A stretch of DNA of 64,000 nt, taken from positions 62,001 to 126,000 of the forward strand of contig NZ_JAMBNR010000001.1 in NCBI RefSeq assembly GCF_023715205.1, in the 5' to 3' direction. Every line of letters begins with the position of its first letter. Within the stretch, counting starts at the first letter, position 1. The notes beneath the pieces were generated by a model. The model ran no database searches. It was given only the letters and a program-made list of their open reading frames with translations, and was not told where the DNA came from. The DNA comes from Mesobacillus maritimus. Its GTDB lineage: Bacteria; Bacillota; Bacilli; Bacillales; Cytobacillaceae. Both the position numbers and the translations under genes were made by a program. Shown here one piece after another: positions 55,009 to 63,697 of the stretch.

Positions 55009-56048
55009 TATCCTTTTTCACTCGCTGACTCAGAGCTGGAAATAACAGCAGCGGCCATTGCCTTTTTACCAGTAGTTGACTTTTCCGGAACCGGAAAATC
55101 ATCTCCGAATTGCTTTTTCAATAATTCTGCCGCATCAGTAGGATCCGCTTTCGCCTTTGCATCTTCTAATGCTTCTAATAATGTTTCCAACTTTTCTTTA
55201 AATGTTTTCATTTGTTTGTATGTCATTGTTTCTAATAACTCTGGTTTTGGTTCCACGGGAAGCCGTACTTTTAGCCTTGGCATAAACTTATATTCACCAT
55301 CTATTTCTACATATTCTTGTTGGAAATTTGAAATTATTTTAGAAACGACGTTGATTAATGCTTCCAGGTCCTTGTATGTCGTCTTTCCAGTAAACGTATC
55401 TGTTTCTTTTTGTATATCCAACCAATGATATACGCAAGAAGTTAATGCGATACCTGTTGGCTTACCGTTTACAGAAGAAAATTTAACATCTTTCCATCTT
55501 TTTAGATAACGTACAATTCTTCTAAACTGTCTTCGGTCATCTTTGTCAGGTAAATGCTCTCTAATTTCTGTAATTAAGTCTTTTGGATTGGATTCATCCC
55601 ATTTCTTATCCTCCACTTTGCCATTAGGTTTCCCTTTCGCAAGATACACTTTTCCGTCACTATTATTAGCAGCGTATACAGTTACATCTACGTGATACCC
55701 TTCCGCATATGTAACAGTCACACAAGGATTTTTAATCTTTACATCCGATGTATGCCCATCCAGTGCTTTATAAATCCAATTTTTTGCGGTCAAAGGATCT
55801 ACATCATCCTTTGACATATCAAAATACAAACCGACATCGATGTCATAATCCGAACCTAACGGCTTTATCCCTGTATGCATTGCATATGAACCTTGATTAA
55901 AAATATCAAAACTATATGCAGCTTCTTCTGGCAACTTATCTTTAATGCGTTTTACAATAATGTCCCGCTTACTACTAAGTACCTCATTTTCTTCCTTTAA
56001 TTTGATAGTATCGTGAAAATCTTGAAATTGTTTCTTGCATAAAGCCAA
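55008..56048 (-). CDS. CBASS CD-NTase (cGAS-like nucleotidyltransferase)
   Basis: 346 aa from TTG with GGGAGGGG 5 bases upstream. A cGAS/DncV-like enzyme that makes cyclic oligonucleotides on infection: FNQGSYAMHTGI (GS motif, 53-54), SDYDIDVGLYFD (Asp 69, 71) and HVDVTVYA (Asp 121). The C-terminal tail is a flexible Ser/Ala/Glu region ending in Gly, as expected for a substrate of Cap2 conjugation. First gene of cdn-cap2-cap3-cap5. Clade and product cannot be assigned by eye. Confidence 0.92.
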   Translation of the reverse strand: MALCKKQFQDFHDTIKLKEENEVLSSKRDIIVKRIKDKLPEEAAYSFDIFNQGSYAMHTGIKPLGSDYDIDVGLYFDMSKDDVDPLTAKNWIYKALDGHTSDVKIKNPCVTVTYAEGYHVDVTVYAANNSDGKVYLAKGKPNGKVEDKKWDESNPKDLITEIREHLPDKDDRRQFRRIVRYLKRWKDVKFSSVNGKPTGIALTSCVYHWLDIQKETDTFTGKTTYKDLEALINVVSKIISNFQQEYVEIDGEYKFMPRLKVRLPVEPKPELLETMTYKQMKTFKEKLETLLEALEDAKAKADPTDAAELLKKQFGDDFPVPEKSTTGKKAMAAAVISSSESASEKG

Positions 56049-56440
56049 GCTAACCCCTCCCACTAATTTTTATTTCATAACCAAATTATACCATAATACA
56101 ACGGAATATACGTTCGTTTTTTTAATAAAAAAAGATGAGAAATGCAAGAGCTCCATTAAGAAAAATGATGCTTTTGCCAGTGCATCCTTACTTTCACGTA
56201 ATTTTCCAGTTCTGCTTCTAGATCCCCGCGGGCTTCTTTATATTGGTTGTTTTTTTGTATTTTGAATTTATTATAATATCATTGTTGCACTAACCTGATC
56301 CGGTAGTTTGGTAGTTTAAGTGAAATTTTTCACAATCTAATGATTCTTCATAAGAAAATAATTTTAGATAATAACGAATTGAGTGTAAAAAGAATGAAAC
56401 TATAAGTATCTAAACTATGCATAGTTGGTTAATTACTTGC
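56049..56440. other. gene-free gap upstream of the CBASS operon
   Basis: AT-rich, with the CBASS promoter expected on the minus strand. A short minus-strand open stretch near 56165-56260 includes QYKEARGDLEAELENYV, but no start or RBS supports it. Confidence 0.3.
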
Positions 56441-56465
56441 TGCACAGTATTCAGTCTACTATGTA
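56441..56465. repeat. core-site-like palindrome, copy 3 (diverged right arm)
   Basis: TGCACAGTA at 56441-56449, a 7-base spacer TTCAGTC, then TACTATGTA. The left arm equals copy 1 exactly and the context AATTACT just upstream matches the minus-strand context of copy 1. The right arm has diverged, as a junction with other DNA would. Confidence 0.6.
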
Positions 56466-56516
56466 AAAAAAGAATTAATCCTGCTGTGAGATGTTTTTAT
56501 TAAAAAAGGGATTCAG

Positions 56517-56603
56517 TGGTAAACGCCTGTCATCCGCTGGTAATATATTTGACACTTGGTGGTGAAAAGTATGACAATGGTGGTAAATTTTATTGGTCGT
56601 AAT
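56517..56603 (+). repeat. iteron array B: four 21-22 bp direct repeats
   Basis: TGGTA (or TGGTG) starts at 56517, 56538, 56560 and 56581 (spacing 21, 22, 21), each followed about 11-12 bases on by TGTCA, TGACA, TGACA and TTGGTCG. The outer end reads ATTGGTCGTAATCA, aligning with array A. The array lies just upstream of the recombinase-like gene and may include its control region. A dyad TTTACCT/AGGTAAA near 56626-56650 lies between array and gene. Confidence 0.75.
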
Positions 56604-56715
56604 CAGTTGTAACAATAATCTTCATTTACCTGTTATATTAAAGGTAAACACTAGATGATAGAGAAAGGTAGAAACAGTAAAAGTATCATAGCCAAAAAGG
56701 GAGTAGTATTGAAAA

Positions 56716-57714
56716 ATGAATATATTATATAATGAAGAAATAAAAAATATATTTTTATCAATTTATGATAATCCTAGGACTCAAAATACCATTAAATATG
56801 TATTTTATAAGTCTGCTTCTATTGAGAGATATTTGGATAAAGATTTATATAATTTCTCATTAACTCAAATCGGAGAAGTCATTGAGAAAAGTAGACCTTA
56901 TTCTTCAACTGTTGCAAGAAGTAGTGGTAGGAATATTTCTCAATATATCTCATGGGCGATCGAAAATGGATATAGTGACATTAGCTTAAATCCATTAAAA
57001 GATGTAGATTCAAAGTGGTGCGATCAATTTGTAGATAAAAATAAAAGAACTCATTTTAGTGAAGATGAATTATATAATATTATTATTGAACACTTGCCCA
57101 ATGCACAAGATCAAGCTTTAATCAGTGTTTTATTTGAAGGAATTATTGGAGAAGATTTTAAGGAATTAAAAAATTTAAGTTATAACAATATAAACTGGGA
57201 AACTAATGAAATAATTATAATTGGCAGAAATACGCCAATAATGGTTTCTGACAGAACTATTTGGTATTTAAAGAAGGCTACCAATGAAACCACGTATTAT
57301 TTTTATAATACCGAATCTGATGACTATACTAAAAAGGAATTAATTGATTCTAAATTTATTTTTAAGAACGTAATGAGCCCCAGAGCTAAAAAAGGACAAC
57401 CAGTTAGCAAACAGACTTTCTACAGTAAGTTGAACTCTATTAAGGAAATTTTAGATGTAGATTTCAATCCGAATTCAATTAAACAATCTGGCATGATCAA
57501 AATGGCCGCAGATATTGTGAAAAAGAAGGTTGAAATTGGAGATATGCCTGAATTGGCATATAATGAATTTGCTTTGATTGGTGAGAAGTATAATGTTTCC
57601 AAATTGAGTAACAATGGATATGAATACTATAATACCAATTTAATTCGCGAATTCATAACTGAGGACAAGTTAAACGAACTATATGGCTTAATTGTATCCA
57701 TTTCTAAAAGATGA
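56716..57714 (+). CDS. tyrosine-recombinase-fold protein lacking clear catalytic residues
   Basis: 332 aa. The middle ALISVLFEGIIGEDFKELKNLSYNNINW matches the integrase catalytic-domain opening where Arg I would be, but Arg is replaced (GIIGEDF). No HxxR box or terminal Tyr nucleophile is convincing, though NNGYEYYNTNLIREF resembles the Tyr segment. It may be an inactive DNA-binding relative that binds recombination sites. Strongly AT-rich gene. ATG is preceded by AGGGAG with 14-base spacing (weak). Confidence 0.6.
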   Translation: MNILYNEEIKNIFLSIYDNPRTQNTIKYVFYKSASIERYLDKDLYNFSLTQIGEVIEKSRPYSSTVARSSGRNISQYISWAIENGYSDISLNPLKDVDSKWCDQFVDKNKRTHFSEDELYNIIIEHLPNAQDQALISVLFEGIIGEDFKELKNLSYNNINWETNEIIIIGRNTPIMVSDRTIWYLKKATNETTYYFYNTESDDYTKKELIDSKFIFKNVMSPRAKKGQPVSKQTFYSKLNSIKEILDVDFNPNSIKQSGMIKMAADIVKKKVEIGDMPELAYNEFALIGEKYNVSKLSNNGYEYYNTNLIREFITEDKLNELYGLIVSISKR

Positions 57715-57816
57715 TAATTTGATGGAGCTCTTTAATTTAATACTCAGAGGTTATATTCGTAATATCAAGCATCTTTACATTAACACTGAAACTTTCAATA
57801 AAAATATCCAAACAAT

Positions 57817-57853
57817 GAAAATGAGCAAAGCAACTGAGACTATGCTCATTTTC
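57817..57853 (+). terminator. terminator after the recombinase-like gene
   Basis: GAAAATGAGCA and TGCTCATTTTC form an 11-bp stem with a 15-nt loop. Confidence 0.78.
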
Positions 57854-57933
57854 ACATCTCATGTAAAAAGCTAGAATTATTGTGGCGTGAGATTTTCTAA
57901 TCCTATACTCGGTAAAATAATAGAGATGTTTAT

Positions 57934-58890
57934 TTACTTATTGTCCTTATTTAACGAATCTTTAAGACCTATAAAAACCTCCCACGCAAAATTAAGATAC
58001 TCCTGGCCTAAAGTGTGATCTTTCACCATATAAAGGTCTTTCATATGATTCTCGTTACCCGTATCTAAACAATGAACAGTAAATGTTTCTGGATGAATAG
58101 CATAGAAATACTCATCAAATCTGGAGTGACAATTTGGACATAGTACAATAAGATTTTGGTAGGAATCATCACCCTTATGAGTTATATTATATGGTTTAAT
58201 ATGATGAGCTTCTGAAATATAACCATTTGTACTTTTTATTTTACTTCTACATAACTGACAAGTACTTTTGTATAAAATCTTAATCTTTTTCGCCATCTTT
58301 GTATCCCGTACCATGCGTTGAATAAACACTTCTCTTAATTTATGATTATATACAGATATACTATTATATCCTATGACATCATCAATCGACATATCTAATC
58401 TGTTTAAATGTTGCTCTGAGGACTTAGTTCTTTTTTGTAAAAGGTATAATAAATCTCTATCAATTCTAAAGGTTGCTAATCGTTTTAAAAATTCATGAGG
58501 ATCAAGCAAATGATATTCATAAAACATTTCCAATGAAGTACCTTCTGCCATTCTTTTTTTAATTAACTTAAGTGTTTGTCCATCTACACCATCTTGAAAA
58601 AGTGTTGAAAAACCTGTATAAGGATTTTCTTCAAATAATTTCTTGAATTCTTCAAAAGATAAAGCCATTTTAACAATTCTATCAAGACGATATCTTTGCA
58701 TAGCTTGGCTAGCTCTTGAATACTCATTAAGTTTTACACTATGTAAACTTTGTTGAATTTCCTCATTTTCATAATATTCTATAAAGTCATTGTATTCTTC
58801 CTCGGATTGAATTAGAAATGTTAAAGTTCCCCTCTGCCAAGGTACAAGCTTCGATAATAATTCCTCTATATTCGGGATAATAATAATCAC
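57934..58890 (-). CDS. HNH endonuclease with N-terminal helical domain
   Basis: 318 aa. The C-terminal part holds an HNH nuclease with zinc knuckles: CQLCRSKIKS, EAHHIKPYN, GDDSYQNLIVLCPNCHSRFD. The first 180 residues are helical and unrelated to known restriction specificity domains by eye. Start is unclear: the GTG that opens the frame lies inside AAGAGGTG, and ATT codons follow. Probably a mobile-DNA or defence nuclease. Just outside the right iterons. Confidence 0.75.
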   Translation of the reverse strand: MIIIIPNIEELLSKLVPWQRGTLTFLIQSEEEYNDFIEYYENEEIQQSLHSVKLNEYSRASQAMQRYRLDRIVKMALSFEEFKKLFEENPYTGFSTLFQDGVDGQTLKLIKKRMAEGTSLEMFYEYHLLDPHEFLKRLATFRIDRDLLYLLQKRTKSSEQHLNRLDMSIDDVIGYNSISVYNHKLREVFIQRMVRDTKMAKKIKILYKSTCQLCRSKIKSTNGYISEAHHIKPYNITHKGDDSYQNLIVLCPNCHSRFDEYFYAIHPETFTVHCLDTGNENHMKDLYMVKDHTLGQEYLNFAWEVFIGLKDSLNKDNK

Positions 58891-59755
58891 CTCTTATATG
58901 TTTCGATTAAACTATTTAAGAAATTAATTTTATTTTTTCAAAAAAATGTTGTTTTAATTGTTGTTTTATAGGTAGTACAATAAATTTTGTATTTCTCAAA
59001 TCTAATTTTTAACACCAAATTCAAATCAATCCGACCAAAATTAAAAAGTCTCCTTTTAATAGAAATCTTTATTACTATTTAAATAGGAAAAATAAATTCC
59101 AGAGCCCAGTCGGTTCAAAGTTTACTTCTGTCCATTTTGACATGACCTATATTATTTTATGTAGAGCACTCTTGTTAAGGTGTTTATGTAAAATTAGTTT
59201 GGCTTCGCCCACACTAAATTTCCCTATTCAACTTTTTCAGTGCAAGGCAAGTATACCTTTTTTTTTCCTACCTATATTTATCCTTATTTCAGGTGCGTTT
59301 TAGTATTTAGAATCCAACATTAATTCGAAAAATTCCATGATCCCCTTAATCCATATGGTCCTTGATTTAATGACCTCCTTGCATTATCTCCTGAAAGAAC
59401 AAAGTTATCACCTATTTTTCGATATACCGCTTTGCAATTTAATTTATAGTCACGAATGTTTAAAAATCTACTGCAATCCCGTTATATCCTGTGTATTATT
59501 GGTAATACCAGTAATAAAAAGCTTTTCTCAAAGTATGGATCTAATGCCAGTCAGGGATATAAAGCTTGTTTTAAAGTAATCCAAGGTCTGTTAAGATATT
59601 AACGATTGCAGCTGCTGTACCTGAAATAAAGAGTGCATCCTATTATTCCTTTAATCAATTGGATTTTCTTTCTCTCCTTTTCCAGAAAATAAACAAAATA
59701 AAAATCCGCTTCCCTTATCATTTGATTAAAGAAACTGTTATTTTTGAAATGCAAT
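58891..59755. other. 865-bp AT-rich stretch without a supportable gene
   Basis: An 80-codon plus-strand frame at 59337 has no RBS and no family-like pattern. Nothing else recognisable; possible remains of older insertions. Confidence 0.35.
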
Positions 59756-60463
59756 TTATTTTGGTGAGAAACCACCGCCATAAAAGGTTTTGTATGAATA
59801 AAAACGTGAACACCTGTGATTATCACTGACTTCTACTTTATGAACCGAGCATTTAGAACCAGAGTTGTTAGCGCAGTTTTCACAACGCTTAAAAGCATTA
59901 GGGCGTGCTAAATATATCCCTTTTGATTTTAAATCCTGCTCTTGTTGAATAGAAGAATCTCTATATTTTACTTCATATTCGTCAAACTTTTTTAATAATT
60001 TATCTAAGAGTTCTTTTCGCTCCTCTTTTTTTCTTAATTTCTCACTTTCTCGTCTTTGTATTTGTTTGATTTTATTTATAAGGTCTACCGGAGGATATTT
60101 AATTTCTATAATATATGAACCTCGATCTTCATGTTTATTTTTTATGAATAGTGGTCCTTTAGTAAAATCATGTGCTGCAACTTGAGAAATGTCATTAATT
60201 TGTATTCCTAGGTCAATTGTTTCATCATCATTTCTTGTGATAAAGAATGGAGCGAGGTTTCTGGCTCTTTTTTTATTTTTCTTAGTTCTACAATTCTTGA
60301 TAAAATTAAAATGGTTCCCCATTAAATTTATAATAAACTTATATCCTTTAACTTGATAAGTTAAAGAATATGACTTCCCAATCCTCTCTAACAAGGCGAG
60401 TGGGATATTATGAATTGAAAACCTTGCTTTAAGGTCACTTGAAACTTTTGTACTTAAACCCAA
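59756..60463 (-). CDS. conserved hypothetical with C-terminal Cys/His cluster
   Basis: 235 aa from TTG 60463 with AGGAG 9 bases upstream. A basic, lysine-rich middle with a coiled coil (RRESEKLRKKEERKELLDK) leads to CENCANNSGSKCSVHKVEV and HRCSRF, a likely zinc-binding cluster, then YGGGFSPK. Related unnamed proteins occur in bacilli. Nucleic-acid binding is plausible, not shown. Stands alone between the HNH gene and the Tn3 element. Confidence 0.6.
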   Translation of the reverse strand: MGLSTKVSSDLKARFSIHNIPLALLERIGKSYSLTYQVKGYKFIINLMGNHFNFIKNCRTKKNKKRARNLAPFFITRNDDETIDLGIQINDISQVAAHDFTKGPLFIKNKHEDRGSYIIEIKYPPVDLINKIKQIQRRESEKLRKKEERKELLDKLLKKFDEYEVKYRDSSIQQEQDLKSKGIYLARPNAFKRCENCANNSGSKCSVHKVEVSDNHRCSRFYSYKTFYGGGFSPK

Positions 60464-60614
60464 GAATATCAACTCCTAGTAATTTCTATATTTTTGTAAG
60501 AGTAGAGCCATAACGAAAACAGTCAATATTATGATTTCTTTGGTATCACGAATTCTCTATGCGTTATACGTTCCTGTTTTAACCCGGATTCGAAGTGGGC
60601 GATTTGTATTTAGT

Positions 60615-60652
60615 GGGGTCCTACCAACAAAAAGCGCAAAACATACGCTAAG
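60615..60652. repeat. Tn3 38-bp terminal inverted repeat (left end)
   Basis: Starts with GGGG, ends ACGCTAAG, 38 bases long, as in Tn3-family ends. A second inner copy of CGCTAAG occurs near 60687. Bases just outside (TTAGT) would be the target duplication if confirmed at the other end. Confidence 0.82.
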
Positions 60653-60670
60653 CAAATTTCGACATAAATA

Positions 60671-60705
60671 AAGCCGAGTTTTCCTACGCTAAGAAAATTC
60701 GGCTT
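60671..60705 (-). terminator. terminator of the Tn3 transposase gene
   Basis: AAGCCGA-TTTTC pairs with GAAAA-TCGGCTT; on the minus strand it follows the transposase stop and ends in TTTATTT. Confidence 0.85.
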
Positions 60706-60710
60706 ATTAT

Positions 60711-63668
60711 TTATTGAATAAGAGGGCGCAGCGAATGTAAGCTTGCTATTTTCTTCATATCAAAGGTGTATTCCCCAAGAAAATTGATATGTTCCCATCC
60801 TAATGGCGAAATATGTTTTAGTAGATCTTCTTGAAAATCCCCTTTTTCCTTCAACAATTTTGTTGCTTCGGTAAGATATACGGTGTTCCATACACTAATA
60901 GCGTTAATTATAATATTTAAAGCGCTTGCACGTTGAAGTTGATCTTGCAGTCCTCGTTCCCGTAACTCCCCTCGTTTTCCAAAGAATAATGATCTTGCCA
61001 AGCCATTCATAGCTTCTCCTTTATTCAATCCTCGTTGAATACGCCTACGTAGAGCTTCATTAGATATGTAATCTAAAATAAAAATAGTTTTTTCGATTCT
61101 TCCCATTTCTCGTAATGCAGCAGCTAACTTGTTTTGCCTTGCATATGATCCCAATTTCCCCATAATAAGCGAACCAGACACTTTTCCTTCTCGAATCGAA
61201 TGGGCTAAACGGAGCACGTCATCAAAGTTTTCCTGAATAATCTTTGTGTTAATCCGTCCACGAAGTAATTTTTCTAGGTCAGGAAAATCACTTGGCTTTT
61301 GAATTGTGTATAGTTTGGAATCAGCTAAGTCACGAAGCCTTGGCGCAAAACGAAAACCTAACAAATGACTTAATCCGAATACAGAATCTGTATAGCCGGC
61401 CGTGTCTGTGAAATGCTCTTCAATATTTAATTCTGTTTCATGATGAAGCAACCCATCGATGACATGGACAGCATCTCTTGCATTGGTATTAATGACTTTC
61501 GTATAAAACGAGGAAAATTGATCACTTGTAAACCTATAAATGGTTGCCCCTTTTCCTGTGCCGTAGTGGGGATTTGCTTCGGCATGCAACGATGAAACAC
61601 CAACCTGTACTCGCATTCCGTCGGATGAAGATGTGGTGCCATCTCCCCAATAAGAAGCTAGAGCAAGTTTGTGTTGAAAATTTACCAAAGTTGCCTGTGC
61701 TCGATTTATAGCATCATCATATAATCTCCATTGTGCGGCATTGGCCATCTGATGATAAGTAACTCCAGGTGTAGCATCTGCCATTTTAGTCAATCCAATA
61801 TTCGTTCCCATTGCCATAAGCGCAGCCATCAAAATGACCTTTTCTTCTCCATTTGGAGGGCGATTAGTGGAAGCATGTATTAACATTTCGTCAAAACCTG
61901 TCCAGTGCGCTACCTCCATTAAAAGATCAGTAAGCTTAATTCTCGGAAGCATATTATATAAGGATAAACTGAAAGTTCGTGCATCTTCTGGGGTATTCTT
62001 TTCCAAACGATCCACTCTAAGTTTTGCTTTTTCTATATTTATTCCTTCAAGACTATCAAGGTTATTTGAAACCCATGTAAGGCGTTCAGCTAGAGCTTTC
62101 TTTCTTTCCTCAAGGTATTCCTCTGCTGATGAACGAACTGCCAGTCTAGTTTCTTTAAGATTGGTTGTTGTCCATTCATCTTTGGGAACAAGGTACTCCT
62201 CAAAGTCTTTATGAAGCCTACTGCCGACTACAGATACGTCTCCTGAACGAATATGATTTTTTAATTCCGTAAGGGCAGCCATTTCATAATAATGTCGATT
62301 AATTGTTCCTTCCTCATCGTATACATGCTTTTGCCATCGTTTTGGGACGAAATCTAATGGAGCTCCATCTGGTACTTTTCTTTTTCCGGATTCATTCATC
62401 ACGTTCAATGTTTTTAATGCACGTAATAATGGTTCTGCTGCTTTTGTAGAATGAAATTCTAATGATTTCAAAAGAGTAGGGGTATACTTTCTCAGATAAG
62501 TAAATCGATTCTCTAGCAAATCAAGGTAATCATAATCCATTGGTCGAGCTAATTTTTTCGCTTCTTCAACAGAAGTAACGATTTTATCCCAAGGCATTAT
62601 CTTTTCAATGGTCCTAAATGGATCAAGCCCTTCATCTCGTGCTTGAATAAGTGCAGCCCCAATATCTGCAAAATGAACAACTTTTTCGTTAACTGCTTTT
62701 CCATTTTCTTTTTGCATTTCCTCTTGTGTTTTACGACCTTTCGATTGTAAAATCATCATTTGCCGATCATGAATTTCAATTGCTTGGTCAATTAAATCCT
62801 GACTTAGAGTTACTAGGTATGCGACAAGAATGGTATATTTCTTATTTTCTTTAAATCTGCGAAACGAATGGGGTTCATAACGTGCCCCAATGCGAGATAA
62901 TTGTAGTAACCGATTAGGATGAACTTCATTTATGTTTAATGGAAGTTTCAACTCCCGAATATATTCTAAACGCTCTATTACTTTTAGAAAGGCATCCGGT
63001 GATGACTGACCCGGAAGTTCTCTCAACCATGCCAATGGGGTTTTCCTGCTTTCCGCAAAGGGATCTATAAGTTTATCCAATTTGTGTCTTTGCCACGGTG
63101 AAAGAGTAGCAGTTAAAGAGTTAAAAATCCTTTCCTCTGCTCTCCGACGGGTATCCCACACAAGTCGCTCTATTGTAGTCATTCCAGGAAGGATTATTTT
63201 TCGATTCCTAAGTTCTTCTTGAACAGTTCGAAGTAGATACATAGAATTGCCATTTTGAAGTGCATGTTTCAAAAGATACTGAGCTAACTCCCGATATGTA
63301 CTTACAGAAAAATTCTGGTATCCATATACCTGTCGAATTTCTTCCATATGTTCATGCTTGGTTGGGTCACGTTGGGCATATAAAGAAAATGAATCGGGAT
63401 TAGCATTTATTTGTTTTGCTATATAGTGGAGTACATAGTCTGGTATAGGTTCAACATCTGTGAGAGACCACCCTGGATAGCGCAATACACATAATTGGAC
63501 AGCAAACCCTAAGCGATTATGATCTCTTCTGTGTCGTTTTATAATTTCCATATCAAATTGCGAAAAAGTATAATAGGTTTCTAGTTCTTGTTTACTCATT
63601 TCATCCGGTATTTTTACAAATTCTGCTCTTTGATCTGCTGTAAGTAATTCTTTCCCTCTTGATGCCAT
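60711..63668 (-). CDS. tnpA: Tn3-family transposase (TnpA)
   Basis: 985 aa from an ATG behind GGGGAGG; the frame is also open 26 codons further up. Full-length Tn3 transposase: N-terminal DNA-binding region (DUF4158-like, FSQFDMEIIKRHRRDHNRLG), and a C-terminal DDE domain with WGDGTTSSSDGMRVQVG, HVIDGLLHHET, FTDTAGYTD (Asp) and the conserved end SPLGWEHINFLGEYTF. Looks intact. It catalyses replicative transposition. Confidence 0.95.
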   Translation of the reverse strand: MASRGKELLTADQRAEFVKIPDEMSKQELETYYTFSQFDMEIIKRHRRDHNRLGFAVQLCVLRYPGWSLTDVEPIPDYVLHYIAKQINANPDSFSLYAQRDPTKHEHMEEIRQVYGYQNFSVSTYRELAQYLLKHALQNGNSMYLLRTVQEELRNRKIILPGMTTIERLVWDTRRRAEERIFNSLTATLSPWQRHKLDKLIDPFAESRKTPLAWLRELPGQSSPDAFLKVIERLEYIRELKLPLNINEVHPNRLLQLSRIGARYEPHSFRRFKENKKYTILVAYLVTLSQDLIDQAIEIHDRQMMILQSKGRKTQEEMQKENGKAVNEKVVHFADIGAALIQARDEGLDPFRTIEKIMPWDKIVTSVEEAKKLARPMDYDYLDLLENRFTYLRKYTPTLLKSLEFHSTKAAEPLLRALKTLNVMNESGKRKVPDGAPLDFVPKRWQKHVYDEEGTINRHYYEMAALTELKNHIRSGDVSVVGSRLHKDFEEYLVPKDEWTTTNLKETRLAVRSSAEEYLEERKKALAERLTWVSNNLDSLEGINIEKAKLRVDRLEKNTPEDARTFSLSLYNMLPRIKLTDLLMEVAHWTGFDEMLIHASTNRPPNGEEKVILMAALMAMGTNIGLTKMADATPGVTYHQMANAAQWRLYDDAINRAQATLVNFQHKLALASYWGDGTTSSSDGMRVQVGVSSLHAEANPHYGTGKGATIYRFTSDQFSSFYTKVINTNARDAVHVIDGLLHHETELNIEEHFTDTAGYTDSVFGLSHLLGFRFAPRLRDLADSKLYTIQKPSDFPDLEKLLRGRINTKIIQENFDDVLRLAHSIREGKVSGSLIMGKLGSYARQNKLAAALREMGRIEKTIFILDYISNEALRRRIQRGLNKGEAMNGLARSLFFGKRGELRERGLQDQLQRASALNIIINAISVWNTVYLTEATKLLKEKGDFQEDLLKHISPLGWEHINFLGEYTFDMKKIASLHSLRPLIQ

Positions 63669-63697
63669 TTCCTCCCCATCCTTTCGTAAGCAAAGAC

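Noticed and set aside
41681-56603. CRISPR array reading of the TGGTA repeats
   Set aside because: Units are only about 21-22 bp with no longer conserved repeat and no spacers; no cas genes are present.
41681-56603. Tn7 family element
   Set aside because: The iteron spacing and inverted ends resemble Tn7-like ends, but no TnsA, TnsB or TnsC genes are in the window and no 5-bp target duplication could be identified. Kept only as an alternative explanation.
59337-59579. 80-codon plus-strand frame
   Set aside because: No RBS, composition like random AT-rich DNA, no recognisable pattern.
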